A DNA stretch of 64,000 bases, from NCBI RefSeq assembly GCF_004329715.1, contig NZ_JXSY01000005.1:310001-374000 (forward strand), written 5' to 3'. The DNA is from Bowmanella sp. JS7-9 (GTDB taxonomy: Bacteria > Pseudomonadota > Gammaproteobacteria > Enterobacterales > Alteromonadaceae). Shown here one piece after another: positions 55,996-64,000 of this stretch. The translations under genes were made by a program, and so were the position numbers. The notes beneath the pieces were generated by a model. That model searched no databases. It saw only the letters and a program-made list of their open reading frames with translations, and had not been told where the DNA came from. Position 1 is the first letter of the stretch. Every line of letters begins with the position of its first letter.

Positions 55996-56653
55996 TATTG
56001 AGTTCCTGCAATGCTTGCTTCGCCGCTGCCTGCTCAGCTTTGCGACGACTACTGCCACTGGCCGTAAAGGACTTCTCTATTCCCGGCACCCGGCATTCTA
56101 TGAAAAAGGTTTGGGCGTGTTCCGCACCCTGAATATCGATCACATTGTATTCAGGCAACGGCATCGCTCTGCCCTGCAGATATTCCTGCAAACGAGTCTT
56201 TGCATCTTTTACCTGCGCATTGGGATCGATGTTGTCTAATTGACTGCTTAGCCAATCCAACACGCGCGCTTTGGCAGCATCGAAGCCGGCATCCAGATAA
56301 ATTGCGCCCAAAATCGCTTCCACCGCGTCAGCCAGAATCGAGTCGCGGCGCTGTCCACCGCTTTTCATCTCACCCGGGCCGAGCTTAATGTATTCGCCTA
56401 AGGTTAACTGCTTGGCCACCTGAGCAAGAGTTTCTTCCCGCACCAGCGCCGCACGCATGCGCGTCAGTTTGCCTTCGGATTCCTGAGGATAACGCTTGAA
56501 CAGTACTTCTGCGATAACCATGCCCAGCACAGCATCACCAAGAAACTCTAATCTTTCATTGTGCTGACCTTTGACACTGCGATGGGTCAGGGCCAGATCG
56601 AGTAATAGCGACTTATTAAATTCATGCCCAAGGGTTCGCTGTAACTTGGTCAT
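55985..56653 (-). CDS. rnc: Ribonuclease III
   Basis: RNase III cuts double-stranded RNA, including rRNA precursors. From the ATG at 56653 it has 222 residues. The catalytic signature is [20 protein letters not shown], and [13 protein letters not shown] holds further acidic residues. A C-terminal dsRBD follows ([20 protein letters not shown]). A TTG start seven codons upstream overlapping the lepB stop is possible. Confidence 0.96.
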   Translation of the reverse strand: MTKLQRTLGHEFNKSLLLDLALTHRSVKGQHNERLEFLGDAVLGMVIAEVLFKRYPQESEGKLTRMRAALVREETLAQVAKQLTLGEYIKLGPGEMKSGGQRRDSILADAVEAILGAIYLDAGFDAAKARVLDWLSSQLDNIDPNAQVKDAKTRLQEYLQGRAMPLPEYNVIDIQGAEHAQTFFIECRVPGIEKSFTASGSSRRKAEQAAAKQALQELNNAG

Positions 56654-56670
56654 GGCACCATATTGAACGA

Positions 56671-57573
56671 TCAATGAATGCCACCTACGCGATTAAAGCG
56701 CACGCCAGTTGGGATCCAGCCGGGCATGCTGCTGTCAGGCGCATGATCAAACTCAAAACTGATCCAAATCGCCACCGCTTTACCGACCAGATTTTCCTCT
56801 GGCACGAAGCCCCAGTATCGACTGTCCATACTATTATCACGATTGTCGCCCATCACAAAATAGGCGCCTTGCGGCACAATCCATTCGTTGTAACGGGTCG
56901 CATTTTGCTGAAATGGATAAGTCACGTTGCGCGATGGATTACGCAGAATATTGTGCTCAACGTCACCTAACTGTTCACCGAACTGCTCCAGCCAAACAGG
57001 GCCATCAAGGAACTCGCTGTTTTCCTGTGCAGTCAATGCCATGGTTTGTGCTGGCGGACAGTTAACCTCTCGGCAGGCAGGTTTTACGGTAATTTGCTTG
57101 TTTTTGTAAATCACCGTATCACCGGGCAGGCCAATCACACGCTTGATGTAGTCCTGCGATGGATTGAGCGGATACTTAAACACTACGATATCACCGCGCT
57201 CTGGTTCGCCGGTTTCCAAAAATTTGGTTCGGGTAACCGGGTCACGCAGCCCATAAGCGTACTTTTCGACCAGAATAAAATCCCCGACCAACAAGGTAGG
57301 CATCATAGAACCTGATGGGATTTGAAACGGTTCATACAAAAATGAACGCAGCACCAGCACAAACGCGATAACCGGGAAGATTTGTTTGGCGGTATCCACC
57401 ATTGCCGGTTCAGCAGCCAGTTTGGCCAGATATTCTTCACCAACACCGTCATTGCCTTTAGCCGTTTCCACCGCCAGACGACGTTTAGGCTCCCATAAAT
57501 ATTTATCTGCCAGCCATATCAGGCCACTGGCAAGCGTGACCACTACCAGCAGAATTGAGAAGTAATTTGCCAT
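56671..57573 (-). CDS. lepB: Signal peptidase I LepB
   Basis: LepB cleaves signal peptides at the outer face of the inner membrane. It has 300 residues. Two N-terminal membrane segments lie at about 5-20 and 67-84. The catalytic serine is in FQIPSGSMMPTLLVGD, and the lysine in the region GDIVVFKYPLNPSQDYIKRVIGLPGD. The gene starts at the base after the lepA stop (57574), with its end overlapping an alternative rnc start. Confidence 0.97.
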   Translation of the reverse strand: MANYFSILLVVVTLASGLIWLADKYLWEPKRRLAVETAKGNDGVGEEYLAKLAAEPAMVDTAKQIFPVIAFVLVLRSFLYEPFQIPSGSMMPTLLVGDFILVEKYAYGLRDPVTRTKFLETGEPERGDIVVFKYPLNPSQDYIKRVIGLPGDTVIYKNKQITVKPACREVNCPPAQTMALTAQENSEFLDGPVWLEQFGEQLGDVEHNILRNPSRNVTYPFQQNATRYNEWIVPQGAYFVMGDNRDNSMDSRYWGFVPEENLVGKAVAIWISFEFDHAPDSSMPGWIPTGVRFNRVGGIH

Positions 57574-59385
57574 TTATTTTCCTACTTTCAATATTGCCAG
57601 GAAGGCATCTTGTGGCAGTTCCACATTACCCACCTGCTTCATCCGTTTCTTACCTTCTTTTTGCTTCTGTAACAGCTTTTTCTTACGGCTTACGTCACCA
57701 CCATAACATTTGGCGATTACGTTTTTACGCAACTGTTTAACTGTGCTTCGGGCGATAATGTGATTGCCGATTGCCGCCTGAATCGCGATATCGAACATCT
57801 GTCTTGGGATCAGCTCGCGTAATTTCTCTACCAGATCCCGACCACGATACTGCGCATTATCACGGTGGGTAATGATTGCCAGCGCATCGACGCGTTCACC
57901 GTTAACCAGAATATCCAGACGGACCATGTCGGCAGCCACAAACTTCTTAAAGTTATAATCCAGTGAGGCAAAACCGCGACTGGTCGATTTCAGACGATCG
58001 AAGAAATCCAACACCACTTCCGCCATTGGCAACTCATAGGTTACTGCCACTTGTTTGCCGTGATAAGTCATGCCGGTTTGCATACCGCGCTTTTCCACAC
58101 ACAGGGTAATCACATTACCCAGATAATCCTGTGGCACCAGAATATTGGCTTCAACAATCGGCTCACGAATTTCGGCGATGTTATTCACTGGCGGTAATTT
58201 GGACGGGTTATCAACCAATTGCGTATTACCGTCGCTGGTCACCACCTCATACACTACCGTCGGTGCGGTGGTAATCAGATCCAGGTCGTATTCCCGTTCC
58301 AGACGCTCCTGAATGATCTCCATATGCAGCATCCCCAGGAAGCCGATGCGGAAACCAAAGCCAAGCGCGGTTGAGTTTTCTGGCTCATAGAACAAAGACG
58401 CGTCATTCAGACTTAGCTTGGCTAAGGCATCACGAAAATCTTCGTACTCATCGCTGCTGACCGGGAACATACCCGCGTATACCTGCGGTTTAACTTTCTT
58501 AAAGCCAGGCAATGCTTTATCCGCTGGTGTTTTCGCCAGCGTGATTGTGTCACCCACTGGCGCACCATGGATTTCTTTAATTCCGGCAATAATAAAGCCT
58601 ACTTCACCAGTTTTAAGCACGCCGGTATCGGTCATTTTCGGCGTAAAGATCCCAACTTTATCGACCTGATGTACCTGGCCGTTGGACATGATCTTAATTT
58701 TGTCGCCTGATTTTAACTGACCGTTGACCACGCGCACCAAAGACACGACACCCTGATAGTTATCAAACCAGGAGTCCACAATCAGTGCTTGTAATGGCGC
58801 GTCCAGATCTCCTGTTGGTGGCGGTACTTTGTTGACGATGACTTCCAGCACATCTTCAATACCGACACCAGTTTTAGCGCTGCAACGCACCGCATCGATC
58901 GCGTCAATCCCGACGATATCTTCGATTTCTTCCGCCACGCGCTCAGGTTCAGCCTGCGGCAAATCAATCTTATTCAGAATGGGTACCACTTCCATATCCA
59001 TATCGATGGCGGTGTAGCAGTTAGCCAGCGTCTGCGCTTCCACGCCCTGTCCCGCGTCTACCACCAACAACGCCCCTTCACAGGCAGCCAGAGAGCGGGA
59101 TACCTCGTAGGTAAAATCCACGTGTCCTGGCGTATCGATGAAATTCAGCTGGTACGTTTCACCATTTTTGGCTTTGTATTTCAGCGTTACGCTCTGCGCT
59201 TTAATGGTGATGCCTCGCTCACGCTCCAGATCCATCGAATCCAGTACCTGCGCAGCCATTTCCCGATCGGTTAAACCACCGCATGTTTGAATTAAACGAT
59301 CTGACAGGGTCGATTTCCCGTGGTCAATGTGGGCAATAATGGAAAAATTTCGGATGTGATCCAGTTGGATAGTGTTGTCTGACAT
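57574..59385 (-). CDS. lepA: Elongation factor 4 LepA
   Basis: LepA is a translational GTPase that acts on stalled or back-translocating ribosomes and in 30S biogenesis. It has 603 residues. G1 [15 protein letters not shown]3 [12 protein letters not shown] and G4 [13 protein letters not shown] are present. The C-terminal part holds the family-specific CTD with [21 protein letters not shown]. Gene order lepA-lepB matches other Gammaproteobacteria. The 138 bp between it and rseC may hold its own promoter; I could not identify one. Confidence 0.98.
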   Translation of the reverse strand: MSDNTIQLDHIRNFSIIAHIDHGKSTLSDRLIQTCGGLTDREMAAQVLDSMDLERERGITIKAQSVTLKYKAKNGETYQLNFIDTPGHVDFTYEVSRSLAACEGALLVVDAGQGVEAQTLANCYTAIDMDMEVVPILNKIDLPQAEPERVAEEIEDIVGIDAIDAVRCSAKTGVGIEDVLEVIVNKVPPPTGDLDAPLQALIVDSWFDNYQGVVSLVRVVNGQLKSGDKIKIMSNGQVHQVDKVGIFTPKMTDTGVLKTGEVGFIIAGIKEIHGAPVGDTITLAKTPADKALPGFKKVKPQVYAGMFPVSSDEYEDFRDALAKLSLNDASLFYEPENSTALGFGFRIGFLGMLHMEIIQERLEREYDLDLITTAPTVVYEVVTSDGNTQLVDNPSKLPPVNNIAEIREPIVEANILVPQDYLGNVITLCVEKRGMQTGMTYHGKQVAVTYELPMAEVVLDFFDRLKSTSRGFASLDYNFKKFVAADMVRLDILVNGERVDALAIITHRDNAQYRGRDLVEKLRELIPRQMFDIAIQAAIGNHIIARSTVKQLRKNVIAKCYGGDVSRKKKLLQKQKEGKKRMKQVGNVELPQDAFLAILKVGK

Positions 59386-59523
59386 AAACCTACTACTGAG
59401 TTATTCCGGCATTTAAGGTGCGACGGAATATGACAAATAATTGTGCAAAAAATTGCCGTGATTTTAGCGGTTTTCGCAGCGTTTGGCGATGCTCTGTGCC
59501 ACAAAGTTATCGCCTTGTCGGCA

Positions 59524-59982
59524 TTAATCGAAGATTTGTCGTATCGGCGTCTCTACCTGCGGCAGTGAGACGTCCAATAAAATGGGCTGATATTGACGTT
59601 CACGGCGGGAAAAATAACCTTTCAGCGGCCAATAGCTGCCAGCTGCCATTGCGGCACTGACCAAAATTAACCAGCCTTCGCTTAAGCGCGATTCAAGTAG
59701 CAGAACACTGGTGATCAAAACGATTAATGGCAACAGATAGAGCAACAACGATGCTATCAGGACCTGCTGTTCAGGAATGCCAATCTTTACCTGCTGGCCT
59801 ACTTTTAAAGACGCCCCGGTTTCGAGCCAAAACTGCTGCATCTTGGGCGCCAACGCACTGGCGACCACACCTGTGCCACAATCACTATTGGCCTGGCAGG
59901 CATTACAGGTAGTTTTTATCTGAGTTTGCACACAGATTCGCCCAGCCTCGACCGCCACGACCTCAGCCATTTCCTGCATCAT
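59524..59982 (-). CDS. rseC: SoxR-reducing system / sigma-E factor protein RseC
   Basis: RseC is an inner-membrane protein of 152 residues with a cysteine cluster (CVQTQIKTTCNACQANSDCG, near residues 17-36) and two membrane segments (IASLLLYLLPLIVLITSVLL and WLILVSAAMAAGSYWPL). In E. coli it is part of the rpoE-rseABC operon, contributes to electron flow to SoxR and has a mild effect on sigma-E. Starts at 59982 or one codon on (59979) are equivalent. Two bp separate it from rseB. Confidence 0.93.
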   Translation of the reverse strand: MMQEMAEVVAVEAGRICVQTQIKTTCNACQANSDCGTGVVASALAPKMQQFWLETGASLKVGQQVKIGIPEQQVLIASLLLYLLPLIVLITSVLLLESRLSEGWLILVSAAMAAGSYWPLKGYFSRRERQYQPILLDVSLPQVETPIRQIFD

Positions 59983-59984
59983 GC

Positions 59985-60941
59985 CTATGGCACCTTCACA
60001 ACCAATGACTGAGCAATACGGTTTGCTGTTTGCGGCGGTAACTTACCGACAATCGTCACCGTTAACTGACCAATCTGCGTAGAAAAGTAGGTATCACTGC
60101 CAACCCGAAATGCCTGTTCACCTGTCGTGGCATCGCCCACAGGCTGCACATATACAGAGACATCTATCAGCCCATCACTGAGCAACAAATAATCAACTGG
60201 CGCACCTGTGACGGGCAGACGATGGCGGTCACGCATAATTTCTTCCATGCCATCAGGTAGCCAGCCAGCATACCAGCGATGGGCATTGGCAGCTGCCGGG
60301 TTAGCAATCAAAACTTCAGGTAAGTTTGCCACGTCTACATTCTGCAAGCTCTCTTCGGCATTTACTGTCACCGCAACCGAGGTAATTTGTACTTGTTCCA
60401 GCACCTTGCCCTGACTATCCAGCATATCAAGTTTTAAAGGCAAGGAGGTTTCCTGATCCAGCCAAAGACTGTAGCCATAGCGGCTTTTATCACGACTGAT
60501 AATGCGGATTTGCTGCGTGGCGCGGCCCGCAACACGACTACGTCCGACCAGCACAAAATCATAACTGGCAGTTAACGCGCTGGGATTACGCAACAAGGTG
60601 CCAGAAATAGGGCCGTTGATGGACGTTGAATGAATTGAAAAGGCCGGTACGTTGGGTTCAAAGTAACTCACGACATTGTCGACCCGCACTACATCCCGAC
60701 CAGGCCCGTTGAGCATACTCAAATGCTCTACGGTTTTACCGTCAATAACGCCATGTCGCCAACGATAGGGCTCCACGGTGCCGCCGGGCTGCAGAATAAC
60801 TAATGACATATCGTAATTGAGCGATTGCATGGCCTGCGCCATATTGCCCAACCATTGTCTGGCATCGGTTTCAGAGTCGACATCGGCAGCCGAAGCTGCC
60901 GATATGTAAAAAAAAGAAAGGGCGCCAATCAGCCATTTCAT
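59985..60941 (-). CDS. rseB: Periplasmic sigma-E regulator RseB (MucB)
   Basis: RseB binds the periplasmic part of RseA and shields it from DegS. It senses lipids and LPS. The 318 residues start with a signal peptide (MKWLIGALSFFYISAASAAD, cleavage near Ala18/Ala19). The two-domain lipoprotein-like fold is typical, with NYDMSLVILQPGGTVEPYRWRHG-like strands in the first domain. Its start overlaps the rseA stop (ATGA). Confidence 0.94.
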   Translation of the reverse strand: MKWLIGALSFFYISAASAADVDSETDARQWLGNMAQAMQSLNYDMSLVILQPGGTVEPYRWRHGVIDGKTVEHLSMLNGPGRDVVRVDNVVSYFEPNVPAFSIHSTSINGPISGTLLRNPSALTASYDFVLVGRSRVAGRATQQIRIISRDKSRYGYSLWLDQETSLPLKLDMLDSQGKVLEQVQITSVAVTVNAEESLQNVDVANLPEVLIANPAAANAHRWYAGWLPDGMEEIMRDRHRLPVTGAPVDYLLLSDGLIDVSVYVQPVGDATTGEQAFRVGSDTYFSTQIGQLTVTIVGKLPPQTANRIAQSLVVKVP

Positions 60942-61546
60942 TGTTGGGGCGTCTCCTGCTCAGGTTCAAGCTCTACCACTTCGCCTTGCTGAGATTGCAT
61001 TTGCAATTGTTTAAGACGCATTTGCTGATGATGATCGATAAGCAAAGCGTTTATCCGACGGCGTTGCTCCAATAACTCATATTGGTTGGCTACCGGTACC
61101 GTCTGCGTCTGCTCAAGACTGACCGGAGACATGCCGCCTTGCACACCCATACCAAAGCCGAGACCATCATTACCCGGTTGAATCTCAACCGGTTGATTAT
61201 ACTGTTGCACTGCAAACACCACTGCAACCGCGACCGATGCAGCAATGGCCAGTTGTCCAACATTCTTCACCATTGGAATCACATTACCCACCAGCGGCAA
61301 TTGCTGCCAGCGAGATTTGTTCGGCGCCAGAATAACGGGTTCATGCTCGAGTGCCGCAGCCACTGATGTGGCGATATCCAACTGAATCTGCGGTGGTAAC
61401 TCATTACGCAAAGTGGCGCGCACCAAATGGTAACGCTGCCAGTTGCCGTGTAATGCACCATCCTGACTGATCTGTTTGATCAGATCCTGATCAGCATGCT
61501 CACCATCCATAAAGGCAGACAACTGTTCATGTTTCTGTTGCGACAT
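60938..61546 (-). CDS. rseA: Anti-sigma-E factor RseA
   Basis: RseA holds sigma-E at the membrane until cut by DegS and RseP. The ATG at 61546 gives 202 residues with MSQQKHEQLSAFMDGEH, the conserved beginning. A start 5 codons upstream overlaps the rpoE stop (TAATG) and is possible. The cytoplasmic RseA_N domain spans about 1-80, the membrane segment is near GQLAIAASVAVAVVFAV, and the periplasmic C-terminus is Gln-rich. The gene follows rpoE, the usual order. Confidence 0.94.
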   Translation of the reverse strand: MSQQKHEQLSAFMDGEHADQDLIKQISQDGALHGNWQRYHLVRATLRNELPPQIQLDIATSVAAALEHEPVILAPNKSRWQQLPLVGNVIPMVKNVGQLAIAASVAVAVVFAVQQYNQPVEIQPGNDGLGFGMGVQGGMSPVSLEQTQTVPVANQYELLEQRRRINALLIDHHQQMRLKQLQMQSQQGEVVELEPEQETPQQ

Positions 61547-61560
61547 ATTCACTCGTTCCA

Positions 61561-62139
61561 TTATTGCTCCAGCAAAGGCTGCAGCACTTTATCAATGGCT
61601 TCCCGTGCACGAAAAATTCGTGAACGCACCGTTCCAACCGGACATTCCATCACGTTGGCAATGTCCTCGTAACTTAACCCTTCAATCTCCCGCAACGTTA
61701 ACGCCATGCGTAAGTCTTCCGGTAAACTTTCCAGGGTGCTAAATATCAGCGCTTCCATCTGCTGTGACATTAAGGTGCGTTCAGGTGAGGCATTTTCCTT
61801 TAATGCATCGCTGCCATCGTAATACTCAGCCTCATCTGCTTCCACATCGTTAGCAGGTGGCTTCCGGCCCTGTGCCACTAAATAATTTTTGGCACTATTT
61901 ACCGCGATTCGATACAGCCAGGTGTAGAACGCACTTTCTCCCCGGAAATTTGGCAATGCCCGATACGCTTTTATAAACGCTTCCTGGGTAACATCTGCCA
62001 CATCTCCACTATTCTTCACATAACGGGCAACCAAATGCGCCACTTTATGTTGATATCTGCTTACCAACAGATTGAAGGCATTTTTGTCGCCTCCCTGCAC
62101 CTTCTCCACAATCTGCTGGTCAGTTAATTGCTCGCTCAT
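61561..62139 (-). CDS. rpoE: RNA polymerase sigma factor RpoE (sigma-E)
   Basis: RpoE directs transcription in envelope stress. The 192-residue ECF sigma has region 2 at NAFNLLVSRYQHKVAHLVAR through DVTQEAFIKAYRALPNF and region 4 at LPEDLRMALTLREIEGLSY through CPVGTVRSRIFRAREA. It heads the rpoE-rseABC operon and is divergent from nadB, as in other Gammaproteobacteria. A sigma-E type promoter upstream suggests autoregulation. Confidence 0.97.
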   Translation of the reverse strand: MSEQLTDQQIVEKVQGGDKNAFNLLVSRYQHKVAHLVARYVKNSGDVADVTQEAFIKAYRALPNFRGESAFYTWLYRIAVNSAKNYLVAQGRKPPANDVEADEAEYYDGSDALKENASPERTLMSQQMEALIFSTLESLPEDLRMALTLREIEGLSYEDIANVMECPVGTVRSRIFRAREAIDKVLQPLLEQ

Positions 62140-62199
62140 CAGAGCCGACTCTCCCTAAGAACATCTTTTCTACTGCGTTAGGCCCCGCAAGCACATTGA

Positions 62200-62226
62200 A
62201 TAGACTTCGTTTTTTTGAATAAGTTC
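62200..62226 (-). promoter_or_regulatory. Sigma-E autoregulatory promoter of rpoE
   Basis: The minus strand reads GAACTT, a 16-base spacer, then TCTAT. The -35 element matches the sigma-E consensus fully; the -10 element resembles TCTGA. It lies about 60 bp before rpoE. In E. coli rpoE has an equivalent site, so the role follows from both match and position. Confidence 0.75.
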
Positions 62227-62355
62227 GAAATATTTTATGTTTCGGCTAATTTTTTTTACTTAACCGTTAAAAAACCATCCTGTTACGCGGCAGGATTTTG
62301 TATCCTGTGGCCATTCTCACGCGTATTTCGCATTTTCTATCGACCAGTTTACCTT

Positions 62356-63963
62356 ATGACTCAGTCAATTGAACATCGTTGTGATGTTTTGATTATTGGC
62401 AGCGGCGCTGCCGGTTTAAGTATGGCCTTGCAATTAGCCGACCACTGTCAGGTCATTGTGCTCAGTAAAGGGCCAATCGCAGAAGGTTCCACCTATTATG
62501 CTCAGGGTGGAATCGCGGCGGTATTTGATGAAGACGACAGCATTGACGCCCATGTGGCTGATACATTGGATGCCGGTGCCGGTTTGTGTGAAGAGGCGGC
62601 GGTAAGGTTTACTGCCTCGCGGGCGAAACAGGCGATGGAATGGCTGATTCAGTTTGGCGTGCCGTTTGATCAGGAAAAAGGCCCAAAGGGTCAAACCCGT
62701 TATCATCTGACCCGTGAAGGGGGGCATAGTCACAGGCGGATTTTGCATGCCGCCGATGCCACTGGTAAAGCGGTGCAAACCACTCTGGTAGATGCGGTCC
62801 GCGCACATCCGAATATCCATATTTTTGAACGTTACAATGCCATCGACCTGATTCGCAGTAAGCAGCAGCGCCAGCGTTTGGTTGGCGCCTATGTGTGGAA
62901 TCGTAACCGCGAACATGTTGAAACCATACGCGCTCGCTTTTTGGCATTGGCGACCGGCGGCGCCAGCAAGGTGTACCAATATACCTCGAATCCGGATGTC
63001 GCCAGTGGTGATGGCATCGCGATGGCCTGGCGCGCTGGATGTGACGTCGCCAATATGGAATTCAATCAGTTCCATCCAACCTGCCTGTACCACCCGGAAG
63101 CACGAAACTTTCTGATCACTGAGGCACTGCGGGGTGAAGGTGCACTGCTGAAACGCCCGGATGGTAGTCGTTTTATGCCTGCCTTCGATGAGCGGGCTGA
63201 ACTGGCACCACGGGACATCGTTGCCCGTGCAATCGACTATGAGATGAAACGCCTCGGTGCGGACTGCATGTACCTGGATATATCGCACAAGCCGGCCGAC
63301 TTTATCGTCAAACATTTTCCAACGATTTACCGCAAGTGTCGCTCGTTGGGTATCGATATTACCCGTCAGCCTATTCCGGTCGTACCCGCTGCGCATTACA
63401 GCTGCGGTGGGGTTGTTACCGACCTGAATGCCAAAACTACGTTGGAAAATTTATACGCGGTAGGTGAAGTGGCCTATACCGGCTTGCATGGTGCCAATCG
63501 CATGGCAAGTAATAGTTTGCTGGAATGCGTCGTGTTTGCCCATGCTGGTGCAGCGCATATCATCTCGCGTCTCAATGAGTTTGAGTCTGAAGAAAAGGTC
63601 GCCCCATGGGATGAATCTCAGGTCACCAACTCCGATGAAGAAGTCGTTATTCAGCACAACTGGCATGAGCTTAGATTGTTTATGTGGGACTATGTAGGGA
63701 TAGTGCGTACTAACAAACGTTTGGAGCGTGCGTTACGCAGGATCGAACTTTTGCAGCAGGAAATTCACGAATATTACAGTCACTTCCGCGTTAGCAATAA
63801 CTTATTGGAATTACGTAATTTAGTGCAGGTCGCTGAATTAATTGTGCGCTGTGCGATTACTCGAAAGGAATCGCGGGGGCTCCATTACAATCTGGACTTT
63901 CCTGAGCCATCTGCGCCCAGTGGACCGACTGTACTGACACCGGATCCGGTAACTGATCACTGA
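62356..63963 (+). CDS. nadB: L-aspartate oxidase NadB
   Basis: NadB oxidises L-aspartate to iminoaspartate, the first step of NAD biosynthesis. From the ATG at 62356 it has 535 residues, like E. coli NadB. The FAD motif is [20 protein letters not shown], then [34 protein letters not shown] and [11 protein letters not shown], all typical of the family. Upstream in-frame codons to 62215 run through the promoter region and are not part of the protein. The nadB-rpoE divergent arrangement is conserved. Confidence 0.97.
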   Translation: MTQSIEHRCDVLIIGSGAAGLSMALQLADHCQVIVLSKGPIAEGSTYYAQGGIAAVFDEDDSIDAHVADTLDAGAGLCEEAAVRFTASRAKQAMEWLIQFGVPFDQEKGPKGQTRYHLTREGGHSHRRILHAADATGKAVQTTLVDAVRAHPNIHIFERYNAIDLIRSKQQRQRLVGAYVWNRNREHVETIRARFLALATGGASKVYQYTSNPDVASGDGIAMAWRAGCDVANMEFNQFHPTCLYHPEARNFLITEALRGEGALLKRPDGSRFMPAFDERAELAPRDIVARAIDYEMKRLGADCMYLDISHKPADFIVKHFPTIYRKCRSLGIDITRQPIPVVPAAHYSCGGVVTDLNAKTTLENLYAVGEVAYTGLHGANRMASNSLLECVVFAHAGAAHIISRLNEFESEEKVAPWDESQVTNSDEEVVIQHNWHELRLFMWDYVGIVRTNKRLERALRRIELLQQEIHEYYSHFRVSNNLLELRNLVQVAELIVRCAITRKESRGLHYNLDFPEPSAPSGPTVLTPDPVTDH

Positions 63964-64000
63964 TCTCACCTAACAAATGGACGGTTTCCTGGCTGCCTGT

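Noticed and set aside
62277-62296. ATCCTG...CAGGAT inverted repeat between rpoE and nadB
   Set aside because: Six-bp stem with an eight-base loop; weak and lacking a matching known operator. It might be a regulator site, but nothing supports it.
62434-63396. Open frame of 320 codons on the minus strand inside nadB
   Set aside because: It lies fully antisense to a clear L-aspartate oxidase with family motifs; the antisense translation shows no known domain.
63857-64000. Minus-strand open frame at the right edge, 47 codons, overlapping the nadB 3' end
   Set aside because: It could be the end of a convergent gene outside the window, but 107 of 144 bp lie inside nadB and no motif is visible; cannot be supported.

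Overview
The window looks like a chromosomal segment of a marine gammaproteobacterium of the Alteromonadales type. The evidence is the Vibrio/Alteromonas-style flagellar order (fliN-M-L-K-J-I-H-G-F-E, flrC-B-A), the fliC-flaG-fliD-fliS-fliT block, and housekeeping blocks with gammaproteobacterial synteny (ytjB/serB/radA and rpoE-rseABC-lepA-lepB-rnc-era-pdxH). No taxon can be fixed without a search. I see no rRNA, tRNA, CRISPR array, insertion sequence or phage gene.

Region 1 (1-14857, minus strand) holds the switch, export and MS-ring genes from a truncated fliN to fliE, then flrC, flrB and flrA, and then a small atypical second flagellin. Good sigma-54 promoter matches (GG-N10-GC type) lie upstream of fliE, flrB and fliK, and the sigma-54 activators FlrA and FlrC are encoded here.

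Region 2 (15109-42101) is a flagellin-glycosylation or surface-glycan island between the two flagellin loci. It consists of two convergent operons whose last genes overlap by 59 bp at 24089-24147. The plus-strand arm encodes a very large Maf-type (DUF115) protein with a duplicated N-terminal module, a WlbA/WlbB/WbpE-type pathway for a diacetamido uronic acid, a LegB-like dehydratase, a sugar nucleotidyltransferase and a glycosyltransferase. The minus-strand arm is about 18 kb of nearly gapless genes behind a sigma-54-like promoter. It carries a complete pseudaminic acid pathway (PseB, C, F, I, G, H), then an acyl-activation and reduction cassette (ACP, AMP-ligase, LuxE-like, LuxC-like), two predicted phosphotransferases (LicD and Stealth types), glycosyltransferases, an asparagine-synthase-like amidotransferase, three copies of a small Rossmann module, a WbpI/WecB epimerase and a sulfotransferase. 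My main hypothesis is that the ACP/ligase/LuxE/LuxC cassette makes an unusual acyl group, possibly a reduced dicarboxylate, for a flagellar nonulosonic acid, by analogy with the tetronate genes of the Vibrio cholerae O1 rfb cluster.

Region 3 (42138-45839, minus strand) is the filament block fliC, flaG, fliD, fliS and fliT-like, with a very good sigma-28 promoter before fliC.

Region 4 (46047-53707) has ettA and a small PilZ gene, radA, an 820-residue double-PilZ protein, serB and ytjB/smp. Region 5 (53677-62226, minus strand) is the rpoE-rseA-rseB-rseC-lepA-lepB-rnc-era-pdxH-tatD cluster behind a predicted sigma-E promoter, with nadB divergent from it at the right edge.
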